From positions 1-8,836 of the forward strand of contig CAYFLU010000142.1 of NCBI GenBank assembly GCA_964343975.1: 8,836 nucleotides of DNA. The letters run 5' to 3'. The position numbers and the translations under genes were made by a program. This stretch comes from SCUN01 sp964343975 (GTDB taxonomy: Bacteria > Acidobacteriota > Vicinamibacteria > Vicinamibacterales > SCN-69-37). The first letter of the stretch is position 1. The number at the start of each line of letters is the position of its first letter. Under the pieces are notes generated by a model. The model made no database searches. It had not been told where the DNA came from and saw nothing but the letters and a program-made list of their open reading frames with translations. Of this stretch, positions 1 to 6,891 are shown in pieces.

Positions 1-1442
1 AGGTGGTTCTTCGCGATCAGCGTCCGCTCGCCGGTCTTCGTGTTCACGCGGTAGAGATCCGCGGCGGCGGGCTTGTAGTCCGAGACGTAGCCGCGCGCGT
101 CGCGGCCGACGCCCCACACGCCGTCCGGCGCGATGTCGATGTCCTTCATCGCTTCATCGGCGAGCTTGACGAATTTCTGCGCGCCCGCATCGAACGCTTC
201 GCGGAAAGTGAAGTTGCGGTCCTGATCAGCACGCGTCATCTGCATACTCTGGATTCGCTCATCGAACGAGCTCCAGATGTCCACATCCACATCGGTGTCC
301 GGATTGCGCCGACCCGCGGCGGCCGGCGTCGGCACCTGCATCTTCATGCCGAAGAACACGCGCTGGCCGTCGTCGCTGAAATCGAGTGCGGCGCGGTCGC
401 TGATCACCCAGTCTTTCGGAAAGCCCTCGGCCTTCGATGGATCGAGCACGACCGGCGTCACGGCGGCGCCGGTGAGCGCGCCTTTGACGTTGTTGAACAC
501 GAGCAGCACGTTCTGCTTCTCGCGCATCTTCTCGACGTCCGTGCCCTTCAACACCGCCAGGGACGTGCCGCCGTCGTTCCAGGTGAGGCGGTTGTAGAAC
601 TTGGCGTCGTTGTCGAGCGGCGCGATGCGGTTCGCGGCGAGATCCACGAGCACGAGGCCGTTGCTGTCCTTCGCGGCCGCATCGACCGTGTAGGCAAGCA
701 GATCGCCGCCTTTATTGAAAGCGGCATCGCCAACACTGCCAAACAGCTGATCCTTGCCGGTCGCGAGATTGTGCAGCGTCACGTCCACGCCGCGCGGCTG
801 TGTGCCTGCCGGTGCGGCCGCAGCCGCGCCGCCGCCGTTGCCGCCGGCGCCGCCGCCCCCCGTCGTTTGCGGTGCGCGACGACGGAGCAGCAGATGCGTG
901 GCGGTGGCGTTGAAGTTGAATGACTGAATGTCCTGCCACGATTTCACTTCGCCAGTGGCGAGGTTGCGCAGGTCCGTATGTCGCGGCGCCGCCGCCGGCG
1001 TGGCGCCACCCGCGCGACCGGCGTCTTGTGCCGGCGCATCCGCAGTCGGCGCCGGAGCGCCGCCGCCGCGACCACCGCGTCCGCCGCGGCCACCGCCGCC
1101 GGCCGGCTCCACGGCATACGCGAGCCACTTCGAGTCGCTCGAGAACACATTTCCGCTCGCATCGTTCACCGTGGTCTCTTTGCCGGTGGCCAGTTCGACC
1201 AGATGCAGCACCGGCTTGCTGTCAGCCGTCGGCACGTTCGACACGCGCGTGACGTAGACGAGCCACTTGCCGTCGGGCGAGAGTTCCTGACCGGAGATCG
1301 ATTTCCACTTCGAGTAGTCGTCGATGGTGAGCGCTTTCTTTGCGCCCGCCGGCGCAACCTGCTGGGCGGACGGTACGGCATACGCCAGGACAAACGAAAG
1401 CACGAGGGCGGACGCAAACGGGGCGAGGCGAAGCTGTCGCAC
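1..1442 (-). CDS. Exported S9-family (prolyl-oligopeptidase-like) serine peptidase, N-terminal part
   Basis: The visible 480 residues are the front of a larger protein whose 3' end lies beyond base 1. Residues 1-26 form a Sec signal peptide: Arg at 2 and 5, a hydrophobic core rich in A, L, V and F, and a likely cut after VPSA. The rest reads as a beta-propeller of the PD40/WD40-like kind, with repeated phrases such as LSPDGKWLVYV, SSDSKWLAYA, SDDGQRVFFG and APDGVWGVG. This is how exported S9 peptidases begin; the alpha/beta-hydrolase domain with Ser-Asp-His would follow and is not in view, so activity cannot be judged. Two low-complexity Gly/Ala/Pro loops interrupt the propeller at residues about 114-154 and 191-217. 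GTG at 1442 is preferred over the in-frame ATG at 1448, because AAGGAG lies six bases before GTG but directly abuts the ATG. The likely role is degradation of oligopeptides outside the cytoplasm. Another propeller-bearing hydrolase is possible. The gene is divergent from the GH127 gene. Confidence 0.8.
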   Translation of the reverse strand, partial: MRQLRLAPFASALVLSFVLAYAVPSAQQVAPAGAKKALTIDDYSKWKSISGQELSPDGKWLVYVTRVSNVPTADSKPVLHLVELATGKETTVNDASGNVFSSDSKWLAYAVEPAGGGGRGGRGGRGGGAPAPTADAPAQDAGRAGGATPAAAPRHTDLRNLATGEVKSWQDIQSFNFNATATHLLLRRRAPQTTGGGGAGGNGGGAAAAAPAGTQPRGVDVTLHNLATGKDQLFGSVGDAAFNKGGDLLAYTVDAAAKDSNGLVLVDLAANRIAPLDNDAKFYNRLTWNDGGTSLAVLKGTDVEKMREKQNVLLVFNNVKGALTGAAVTPVVLDPSKAEGFPKDWVISDRAALDFSDDGQRVFFGMKMQVPTPAAAGRRNPDTDVDVDIWSSFDERIQSMQMTRADQDRNFTFREAFDAGAQKFVKLADEAMKDIDIAPDGVWGVGRDARGYVSDYKPAAADLYRVNTKTGERTLIAKNH

Positions 1443-1448
1443 GGGCAT

Positions 1449-1454
1449 CTCCTT
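1449..1454 (-). promoter_or_regulatory. Ribosome binding site that decides the S9 peptidase start
   Basis: On the minus strand AAGGAG (1454-1449) is followed by six bases, ATGCCC, and then GTG at 1442. The upstream ATG at 1448-1446 begins immediately after the Shine-Dalgarno and would have no spacer. GTG is therefore the better start, shortening the protein by two residues. Confidence 0.65.
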
Positions 1455-1464
1455 CAGGTCCGCG

Positions 1465-1470
1465 AGTCTA
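1465..1470 (-). promoter_or_regulatory. Candidate -10 element for the S9 peptidase gene
   Basis: TAGACT on the minus strand (1470-1465) differs from TATAAT at two positions and lies in an otherwise GC-rich stretch. It would start a transcript near 1458 with a leader of about 16 bases that includes the ribosome binding site. No convincing TTGACA-like box is seen 16-19 bases upstream, so this rests on one hexamer. Confidence 0.35.
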
Positions 1471-1519
1471 CCGTGTTTCCTCGGGCGGCAGATGATCACC
1501 GCATAAACGCGCACCTTCC

Positions 1520-1528
1520 TGCTACCAT
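1520..1528 (+). promoter_or_regulatory. Candidate extended -10 element for the GH127 gene
   Basis: TGCTACCAT reads as an extended -10 (TGn followed by TACCAT). It would give a leader of about 40 bases before the ATG at 1574. No clear -35 box is present, which suits an extended -10 promoter. With TAGACT on the other strand it makes 1443-1573 a short divergent promoter region. Confidence 0.3.
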
Positions 1529-1564
1529 CCCTCGCAATCGATTCCGATTCGACACAGCACCACC

Positions 1565-1570
1565 GGAGGG
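1565..1570 (+). promoter_or_regulatory. Ribosome binding site of the GH127 gene
   Basis: GGAGGG lies three bases before the ATG at 1574. The strong match and the Tat motif directly downstream fix this start. Confidence 0.6.
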
Positions 1571-1573
1571 CAC

Positions 1574-4117
1574 ATGAAGCGCGTCACACGGCGTGAGGCA
1601 TTGCGGGCAGCGGGCAAAGCAGCGGCGATCACCGTCGTCGCCGGTCCGCTCGTGGACTTGATCGCGGGTGATGACGGCGTGCTGTTCGCGCAGGCCGCGG
1701 GGCAGGCGCCCGGGCTGAATGCCGTCGCCGGCGTGGACCGCGTGGTGATGACGCACGGCAAGACCTATCTGAACGCGTGGGTCGGCTACGGCAACCCGCC
1801 GCGACCGGGCCGGCAGGGTGGTGGCGGTCGCGGGCAAGCGGCGGCGCCGCCGCCTCCGACCGGCCCTGCGCCGACGGCGCAGTGGTCGAAGGTGTCAGGG
1901 CCCGGCACCGTCACGTTCGACGATCCGAAGGCGACGGTGACGACAGCGAAGTTCTCGGCGGCGGGGCAGTACGTGCTGCAGATGACGGCCGACAACGGCA
2001 CGGATAAGGCCACGTCGACGCTCGTGGTGAAGGTGGAGATGCCGCCGCCGGCCGAGCAGCTGCATCCGGTCGTCACGCGCAAGCACACGGTGACGAGCCC
2101 CTTCTGGAAAACGCGCACGAAGGCGCTCGTCACGTCGTGGATTCCGCATTGCATCGCGCAGATCGAGCGGACCGACCTCATTCAGGGGCCGAACTCCGGC
2201 GCCGGCGGTCTCGACAACTTCATTGAAGCGGCGAAGGCGCTGAAGGGGCAACCGCACGAGATGCACAAGGGCTACGTGTTCTCGAACGCGTGGGTGCATC
2301 AAACGGTGGAGTCGATCTGCCTGGCGCTGATGGTGGATCCGGAAGGGGATCCGGAGATCATCGCGGCGCAGGCGAAGCTCAAGCAGACGCTCGACAAGTG
2401 GATTCCGATCATCCTGGCGGCCCAGGAGCCTGACGGCTACCTGCAGACGGCGTTCACGCTGCGCGACAAGATGACGCCGGGCTCGGTGCCGGCCGCCGAT
2501 CGCGCGGTGTGGACGGAACGCTGGCAGCCGACCGCACGCGGCAATCACGAAGGCTACGTGTCGGGCTACTTCATCGAGAGCGCGATCAATCACTACATGA
2601 TGACGGAGGGCAAGGACCTCCGCCTGTACAACGCTGCGAAGAAGCTCGCGGATTGCTGGGTGGCCAATCTCGGCGCTGCCTCCGCCGAGGCTTCGGCGGG
2701 TAAACCAAAGAAAACATGGTTCGACGGTCATCAGGAGATGGAGCAGGCGCTCGTGCGCTTTGGCCGCTTCGTCAACGAGATCGAGAAGAAGCCGGCCGAC
2801 AAGACCGGCCCCGGCGATGCGTACATCGCGCTCGCGAAGTTCCTGCTCGATCAGCGACGCGGCGGCACGGAGTACGACCAGAGCCATCTGCCCGTGCAGC
2901 AGCAGTACGAAGCGGTGGGCCACGCGGTGCGCGCGGTCTACACGTACTCGGGCATGGCCGACGTGGCGGTGGAGACGCACGATGTGGATTACCAGAGCGC
3001 GGTGAAATCGCTCTGGGACAACATCGTCCACAAGAAGTACTACCTCACGGGCGGCGTGGGCAGCGGCGAGTCGTCGGAGGGCTTCGGCCCGAACTACTCG
3101 CTGCGCAACAGCTCCTACTGCGAGGCGTGCTCGAGCTGTGGCGAGATCTTCTTCCAGTGGAAGCTGCACCTGGCGTATCACGACGCGCAGTACGCGGACC
3201 TCTACGAGCAGACGCTCTACAACGCGCTCTACGGCGCGATGGATCTGGACGGCACCACCTTCTATTACACGAACCCGCTCGACGCGAATGCGCAGCGCAA
3301 CACCTGGCACTCGTGTCCGTGCTGCGTCGGGAACATGTCGCGGACGATGCTGATGTTGCCGACGTGGACGTATTCGAAGTCGCCGAACGCGGTGCATGTG
3401 AACCTGTTCGCGGGCGGCCGCGTGAATGTGGGGGCGGTGGCGGGCACCGAGGTCGAGATCGAGCAGAAGACGAACTATCCGTGGGACGGCAAGGTCACGC
3501 TCACGGTGCATCCGAAGGCGTCGAAGACGTTTGCCATTCGAGTGCGCGTGCCGAAGCGTGACGTGAGCAGCCTCTACCGCGCGGTGCCGGCGGCGGATGG
3601 CTTCACGGCATTCACGGTGAATAGTGCGCCGGTCAAGGTCGTGGCCGAGAACGGCTACATGACCGTGGAGCGCGCGTGGAAGAGCGGCGACACGATCGCG
3701 TTCGAGGTGCCGATGCCGGTGCAGCGCGTGTACGGGAGCGACAAGATCGTGGGCGGCGGACAGTTGCCGTCGCCGGTGAAGGACAAGGTCGCGCTGCGCG
3801 TCGGCCCGATCGTCTACAACATCGAAGACATCGACCAGGACATCGCCAGCGCGCTGCCGCCGACGGCGCCGCTCAAGACGGAGTGGCGCGGCAACTTTCT
3901 CAAGGGCGTGAACGTGATCACGGGCACGTTCGCCAACGGTTCGCCGATGCTCGCGATCCCGAACTTCGCGCGCTACAACCGCTATCCCGCTGCACCGCCG
4001 CCTCCGCCTCCGGCACCGCCTGCGCCGCCAGCGCCCGCGGGAGCCGCGCCGGCCGCACCGGCTCCGCGGCCCGTGCCGCCGCCTGTGAAATCGCAGGTGT
4101 GGATTCGGGAGAGATAG
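1574..4117 (+). CDS. Tat-exported GH127-type (DUF1680) beta-L-arabinofuranosidase-like protein with Ig/PKD-like domain
   Basis: The 847-residue protein starts with a twin-arginine signal (TRREALRAAG, then a hydrophobic stretch to about residue 30), implying export of a folded, probably metal-loaded enzyme. Residues about 53-156 resemble an Ig/PKD-like domain (WSKVSGPGTVTF, then a GQYVLQMTADNG strand), interrupted by a Gly/Pro loop at about 80-101. Residues about 164-800 match the GH127/DUF1680 family, an alpha/alpha barrel followed by beta-sandwiches. In the characterised member HypBA1, one Glu is acid/base and Glu, Cys and a Cys-Cys pair hold zinc, with one of that Cys pair as nucleophile. 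By alignment by eye the equivalents here are E502 (acid/base), E517 and C519 in YCEACSSCGE, and C583-C584 in CPCCVGN. Extra cysteines C516, C522 and C581 surround the site. Known members release beta-L-arabinofuranose from plant or protein glycans; the substrate here is inferred. A Pro/Ala-rich stretch at 805-837 separates the body from the terminal SQVWIRER. The gene is monocistronic by position. Confidence 0.85.
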   Translation: MKRVTRREALRAAGKAAAITVVAGPLVDLIAGDDGVLFAQAAGQAPGLNAVAGVDRVVMTHGKTYLNAWVGYGNPPRPGRQGGGGRGQAAAPPPPTGPAPTAQWSKVSGPGTVTFDDPKATVTTAKFSAAGQYVLQMTADNGTDKATSTLVVKVEMPPPAEQLHPVVTRKHTVTSPFWKTRTKALVTSWIPHCIAQIERTDLIQGPNSGAGGLDNFIEAAKALKGQPHEMHKGYVFSNAWVHQTVESICLALMVDPEGDPEIIAAQAKLKQTLDKWIPIILAAQEPDGYLQTAFTLRDKMTPGSVPAADRAVWTERWQPTARGNHEGYVSGYFIESAINHYMMTEGKDLRLYNAAKKLADCWVANLGAASAEASAGKPKKTWFDGHQEMEQALVRFGRFVNEIEKKPADKTGPGDAYIALAKFLLDQRRGGTEYDQSHLPVQQQYEAVGHAVRAVYTYSGMADVAVETHDVDYQSAVKSLWDNIVHKKYYLTGGVGSGESSEGFGPNYSLRNSSYCEACSSCGEIFFQWKLHLAYHDAQYADLYEQTLYNALYGAMDLDGTTFYYTNPLDANAQRNTWHSCPCCVGNMSRTMLMLPTWTYSKSPNAVHVNLFAGGRVNVGAVAGTEVEIEQKTNYPWDGKVTLTVHPKASKTFAIRVRVPKRDVSSLYRAVPAADGFTAFTVNSAPVKVVAENGYMTVERAWKSGDTIAFEVPMPVQRVYGSDKIVGGGQLPSPVKDKVALRVGPIVYNIEDIDQDIASALPPTAPLKTEWRGNFLKGVNVITGTFANGSPMLAIPNFARYNRYPAAPPPPPPAPPAPPAPAGAAPAAPAPRPVPPPVKSQVWIRER

Positions 4118-4129
4118 GGCGCTAGTCGT

Positions 4130-4177
4130 CCCGGGTCCCGGGGGCCGGGGCCCGGGTTCAGTTCGCTGAGTCCCGGG
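4130..4177 (+). terminator. Two overlapping GC hairpins after the GH127 gene (terminator-like)
   Basis: Hairpin A pairs 4130-4141 with 4145-4156: 12 pairs, one of them T:G, around a GGG loop. Hairpin B pairs 4151-4161 with 4166-4177 around a TTCG tetraloop: 11 pairs, one T:G and one bulged T. Both use CCCGGG at 4151-4156, so only one can form at a time. They start 13 bases after the GH127 stop. There is no T-run after either, so this is not a textbook intrinsic terminator; it could act with Rho or as a 3'-end block. Confidence 0.4.
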
Positions 4178-4215
4178 TGCGGTCCTTGGGTCCTGCGTCC
4201 TGAGGTCTGCGCGGG

Positions 4216-4221
4216 TATACT
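4216..4221 (+). promoter_or_regulatory. TATACT -10 element placed for leaderless initiation
   Basis: TATACT matches TATAAT at five of six positions. It ends six bases before the GTG at 4228, so the usual start point seven bases downstream would be the first base of that codon. No Shine-Dalgarno precedes the GTG, and no -35 box is convincing. This is the promoter expected for the TPR/VWFA operon. Confidence 0.5.
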
Positions 4222-4227
4222 CCGCCC

Positions 4228-5307
4228 GTGGGCTTCCCCCGAATACGAATGGCCGCGGTGATGGCCGCGCTGCTGGCCGTGCTGACGGTCGACAGCCGAG
4301 CCGACGCGCCGGATGTGCGGGCGTGGCTCGAGCGCTACGGCCACGGTGATTTCAGCGTCACCGCGTCATTCGATGCGGTGCCGGACTACGGCGCGTTCTA
4401 CGAATCCTTCACGAAGACAGCGCCGAAGTGGATCGCGGATGGCCCGGCAGCTGATCGGCCCCGGCGCGAGTTAGCCGCGGCGACCTTTGCGCTCGAAGCC
4501 GGACGCGCCAATGAACTGCGCGATTGGAAGTACGTGCAGATCTGGATGGGGCTCGAGAACATCTACTGGCGCTCGGGCGCGAAGTTCGTCGAGTGGGGCT
4601 GTGCGCTCCTGCGTCAACGCCCGACCCCGGCGCCGATCGAGCGCGTGTGGCACCTCGCGTCGATCGCCGTCGCTGATCGCGCGGTCGACTACGAGTTCCT
4701 GGTCGGCAGCCCGTGGGATGGCCGCGCCAATCCGAAAGACGAGATCCTGCATCTCGAACACGCGGCGAAGCGGTTCCCAGGTGAGCGCCGCTTCGCGCTG
4801 AACCAGGGCATCGCCGCGGAGTGGCGCCTGTTTCCGCTGCGGCGCACCGGGCAAGCGGAAGCGCAGAAGATCTTCGAGACGCTGAAAGATGATCCGGAGG
4901 TCGGCCCGGAAGCGAGCGTGCGGCTCGGCGTGATGGCCTTTCGATCGGGCAATGTCACGGGCGCGCTCGCCCTCATGCAGTCGGCCGACGAGCGCACGCG
5001 CGAGCCCTACGTCGCGTATCTCGCGCGCTACTTCGCGGGGCAAGCGCGCGAACGGTTGAAGCAACTCCCCGAGGCCGAGCGCGCCTACCGCGGCGCGCTC
5101 GCCGCCACACCGCGCGCGCAGTCGGCATCGTTTGCGCTGAGCGCGCTGCTCGGCTCGCAGGGGCGACGCACTGAGGCGGCGGCGCTGATTGACGCCGCCC
5201 TCACCGCCAATCCCATCGCGTTTGATCCGTGGCGCGCCTACGGCGAAGCCGACGCGCGCTTCTGGCCGGTGTTGATTGCGCAACTGCACGAGGAGATCGC
5301 GAAGTGA
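4228..5307 (+). CDS. Exported TPR-like protein of unknown function
   Basis: The product is 359 residues. The N-terminus looks like a Sec signal: Arg at 5 and 7, a hydrophobic core AAVMAALLAVLTV, and a likely cut after ADA at about residue 27. Starting at the in-frame ATG at 4249 would remove both arginines, which favours GTG at 4228. The first half (residues about 28-190) matches no family I recognise; it is rich in Trp and Tyr and mostly helical. The second half looks like degenerate tetratricopeptide repeats, with paired helices of the kind LGVMAFRSGNVTGALAL, then RYFAGQARERLKQLPEAERA, then SALLGSQGRRTEAAALIDAA with a closing NP. Such repeats bind other proteins. The stop overlaps the start of the VWFA gene by four bases (GTGA), so the two are almost certainly co-transcribed and translationally coupled; the natural inference is that they act together in the periplasm or envelope. 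No catalytic motif is seen. Confidence 0.75.
   Translation: MGFPRIRMAAVMAALLAVLTVDSRADAPDVRAWLERYGHGDFSVTASFDAVPDYGAFYESFTKTAPKWIADGPAADRPRRELAAATFALEAGRANELRDWKYVQIWMGLENIYWRSGAKFVEWGCALLRQRPTPAPIERVWHLASIAVADRAVDYEFLVGSPWDGRANPKDEILHLEHAAKRFPGERRFALNQGIAAEWRLFPLRRTGQAEAQKIFETLKDDPEVGPEASVRLGVMAFRSGNVTGALALMQSADERTREPYVAYLARYFAGQARERLKQLPEAERAYRGALAATPRAQSASFALSALLGSQGRRTEAAALIDAALTANPIAFDPWRAYGEADARFWPVLIAQLHEEIAK
5291..5295 (+). promoter_or_regulatory. Ribosome binding site fixing the VWFA gene start
   Basis: AGGAG lies eight bases before GTG at 5304, inside the last codons of the TPR gene. It supports GTG 5304, which is followed directly by a signal peptide, over the earlier in-frame GTG at 5229, which would put 25 residues in front of that signal. 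Confidence 0.65.
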
Positions 5308-6845
5308 CGCGCATCGCCACCGCGCTCGCCCTTGGCGCAGCCATCGCGCTTGTGGCGGCACCGCGGGGGCACGCGCAGTCGCCGCAAACGCCACCCGTGG
5401 TATTCCGCACGAACGCAGACCTCGTCACGATCCCCGTGTTCGTGAAAGGCCGCGGCGCCGACACGCCGCTGACGTCGAAGGACTTCGTGCTCACCGACAA
5501 CGGCGTGGCGCAGACGGTGGAGATGCTCGAGAGCGAGTCGCTGCCCGTTGATGTCACCGTGCTGATGGAGACCGGCGCCGCGATCGAGGGCTACCGCAAG
5601 TCGCTGAACGAGCAAGTGCGGCGCATCGCCGCGCTGATGCGGCCGACCGATCGCATCGAGGTCCTCGGCATTGACAACTACGTGCACGTGCTCGTGCCGT
5701 TCGGTCCGCCCACGCGCACGCTGACCGTGGAGGCGTTCACCGGCGGTGGCATGATGGCGCCCAACGACGCCATCGTGGCCGCGCTCCTGCGCCAGGCCGA
5801 TCCGGATCGGCGGCATCTCGTGATTGCGATGAGCGACACCATCGACTCGATGAGCACGCTGACGATGGCGCAGGTGCGCGATGTGGCGAAGCACAGCCAG
5901 GCCACGCTGGTGATCTCGTGGATCACCTTGTCGGCAGACGGGGCGCCATCCACCGATCGCCCGACGCCCTGGGCGACGTCGGGAGAGCGCGAAGACCGCC
6001 ACGTCAAAGCACCGGTGACGCTTGGGGCACTGCCCTTGCTCGGTATTCCGGGCTTGCCACAACACACACCAACACCGCCGACGGGACGCACGGTCCCGGT
6101 GCGTCAGCATTGGATGGCGCATTACGACCCGCCGCCCGGACGCGCACTCGCGGCGTTTGATTTCTTGAAGGAGGCCGCCGAGTTCAACGGCGGCGCGCTA
6201 CATCCGCCCGGTGTGTTCACGGATCGGAACGCGGCGGCGATCTTCGAGCGCATATACGCGGAGTTCCGGCAGAACGTGATCCTGCGCTACCGGCCGGATG
6301 GCGTCGCGCGCGATGGCTGGCACGACGTGGTGGTGACGGTGCCCTCGAAGCCTGGCGCGGAGGTGCGTGCGCGGCGCGGCTATTTTGTCGATGTCGATGC
6401 GCCGGCGCCAGCGGCGACGATGGCGGCGCCCGCGACCGTGCTATCGCCGTTGATCGCCGCGGCGGAGCAGGGCGACGTGGCGGCCATGCGTACGGCGATT
6501 GATCCGGCAAGCGTCAGCGCGCTGATGGCGGCGTTCGATGCCGCCGGCAACATCTGGCCCGCGGCGCCTGAACGCGAGTTCGTCGCCGCACTTGTGCTGG
6601 CGGATGTGGCGATGCGTTCGGCGGAGCCCGCGGCGCGCGCGGCCGCGGAGAAGTTGCTGCAGCGCGAGGTGCGCCTCGTGCGGCCGCCCACCGGGCCGAC
6701 GGCCTTCACGCGCGACTGGGTCGCGGCGGCCAATCTCCTCATGGCCTCGTCGGCATCGGGCACCACGCCTGGGCTGAGCGGTCCGGAGCGCGAGCAGTTC
6801 GACGCGCGACTGTCGGCGCTCGCGCGCACGCTCACCGCACGTTGA
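5304..6845 (+). CDS. Exported VWFA-related (acidobacterial type) protein with degenerate metal site
   Basis: The product is 513 residues. Residues 1-24 are a Sec signal ending GHA. The body follows the pattern of the acidobacterial VWFA-related family (TIGR03436-like): an opening strand FRTNADLVTIPVFV, a DF-VLTDNGVAQ phrase, a VWA fold, then GG near the end of the fold, an NVILRYRPDG strand and a closing RARRGYF at about residue 361. Normal VWA domains hold a metal through DxSxS. Here the aligned stretch is E89-T-G-A-A93, so the Asp is Glu and both Ser are lost, while a later SDTIDSMS resembles the usual SDGxDxxS. Metal-dependent ligand binding is therefore doubtful. Residues 362-513 are an Ala-rich, probably helical extension I cannot assign. 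The gene overlaps the TPR gene by four bases. The likely role is an envelope adhesion or scaffold function; the partner is unknown. Confidence 0.8.
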   Translation: MTRIATALALGAAIALVAAPRGHAQSPQTPPVVFRTNADLVTIPVFVKGRGADTPLTSKDFVLTDNGVAQTVEMLESESLPVDVTVLMETGAAIEGYRKSLNEQVRRIAALMRPTDRIEVLGIDNYVHVLVPFGPPTRTLTVEAFTGGGMMAPNDAIVAALLRQADPDRRHLVIAMSDTIDSMSTLTMAQVRDVAKHSQATLVISWITLSADGAPSTDRPTPWATSGEREDRHVKAPVTLGALPLLGIPGLPQHTPTPPTGRTVPVRQHWMAHYDPPPGRALAAFDFLKEAAEFNGGALHPPGVFTDRNAAAIFERIYAEFRQNVILRYRPDGVARDGWHDVVVTVPSKPGAEVRARRGYFVDVDAPAPAATMAAPATVLSPLIAAAEQGDVAAMRTAIDPASVSALMAAFDAAGNIWPAAPEREFVAALVLADVAMRSAEPAARAAAEKLLQREVRLVRPPTGPTAFTRDWVAAANLLMASSASGTTPGLSGPEREQFDARLSALARTLTAR

Positions 6846-6891
6846 ATAAACGCGGGGCCCCCGCTCGGGCGCCCCGCGTTCGTGCGTTCAA
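6842..6891. terminator. Bidirectional terminator palindrome between convergent genes
   Basis: AACGCGGGGC (6849-6858) pairs perfectly with GCCCCGCGTT (6871-6880). Inside, after a C:C mismatch, three more pairs close a four-base loop (6863-6866). An outer arm pairs TTGAA (6842-6846) with TTCAA (6887-6891). On the minus strand the stem is followed by GTTTATT, a weak T-tract; on the plus strand there is none. Its place between two convergent stops supports termination from both sides, more strongly for the minus strand. Confidence 0.7.

Noticed and set aside
3..923. 306-residue plus-strand open frame
   Set aside because: It lies antisense to the S9 peptidase, whose frame has a signal peptide, an RBS and propeller repeats. 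The plus-strand product is Arg/His/Val-rich with no recognisable fold, typical of a GC-rich shadow frame.
2335..2355. Direct repeat GGATCCGGA twice, 12 bases apart
   Set aside because: It is in frame and encodes DPEGDPE within the GH127 protein; a small coding duplication, not a regulatory or mobile repeat.
1895..3511. 538-residue minus-strand open frame
   Set aside because: It is antisense to the well-supported GH127 gene. Its product is Arg/His/Leu-rich and has no domain, RBS or signal.
5229..5303. Upstream GTG start for the VWFA gene
   Set aside because: It would put 25 Arg-rich residues before the signal peptide and overlap the TPR gene by 79 bases. GTG 5304 has an AGGAG eight bases upstream.
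4471..5394. 307-residue minus-strand open frame
   Set aside because: It spans the TPR/VWFA junction in antisense. The coding evidence (signal peptides, RBS, four-base overlap) is all on the plus strand.
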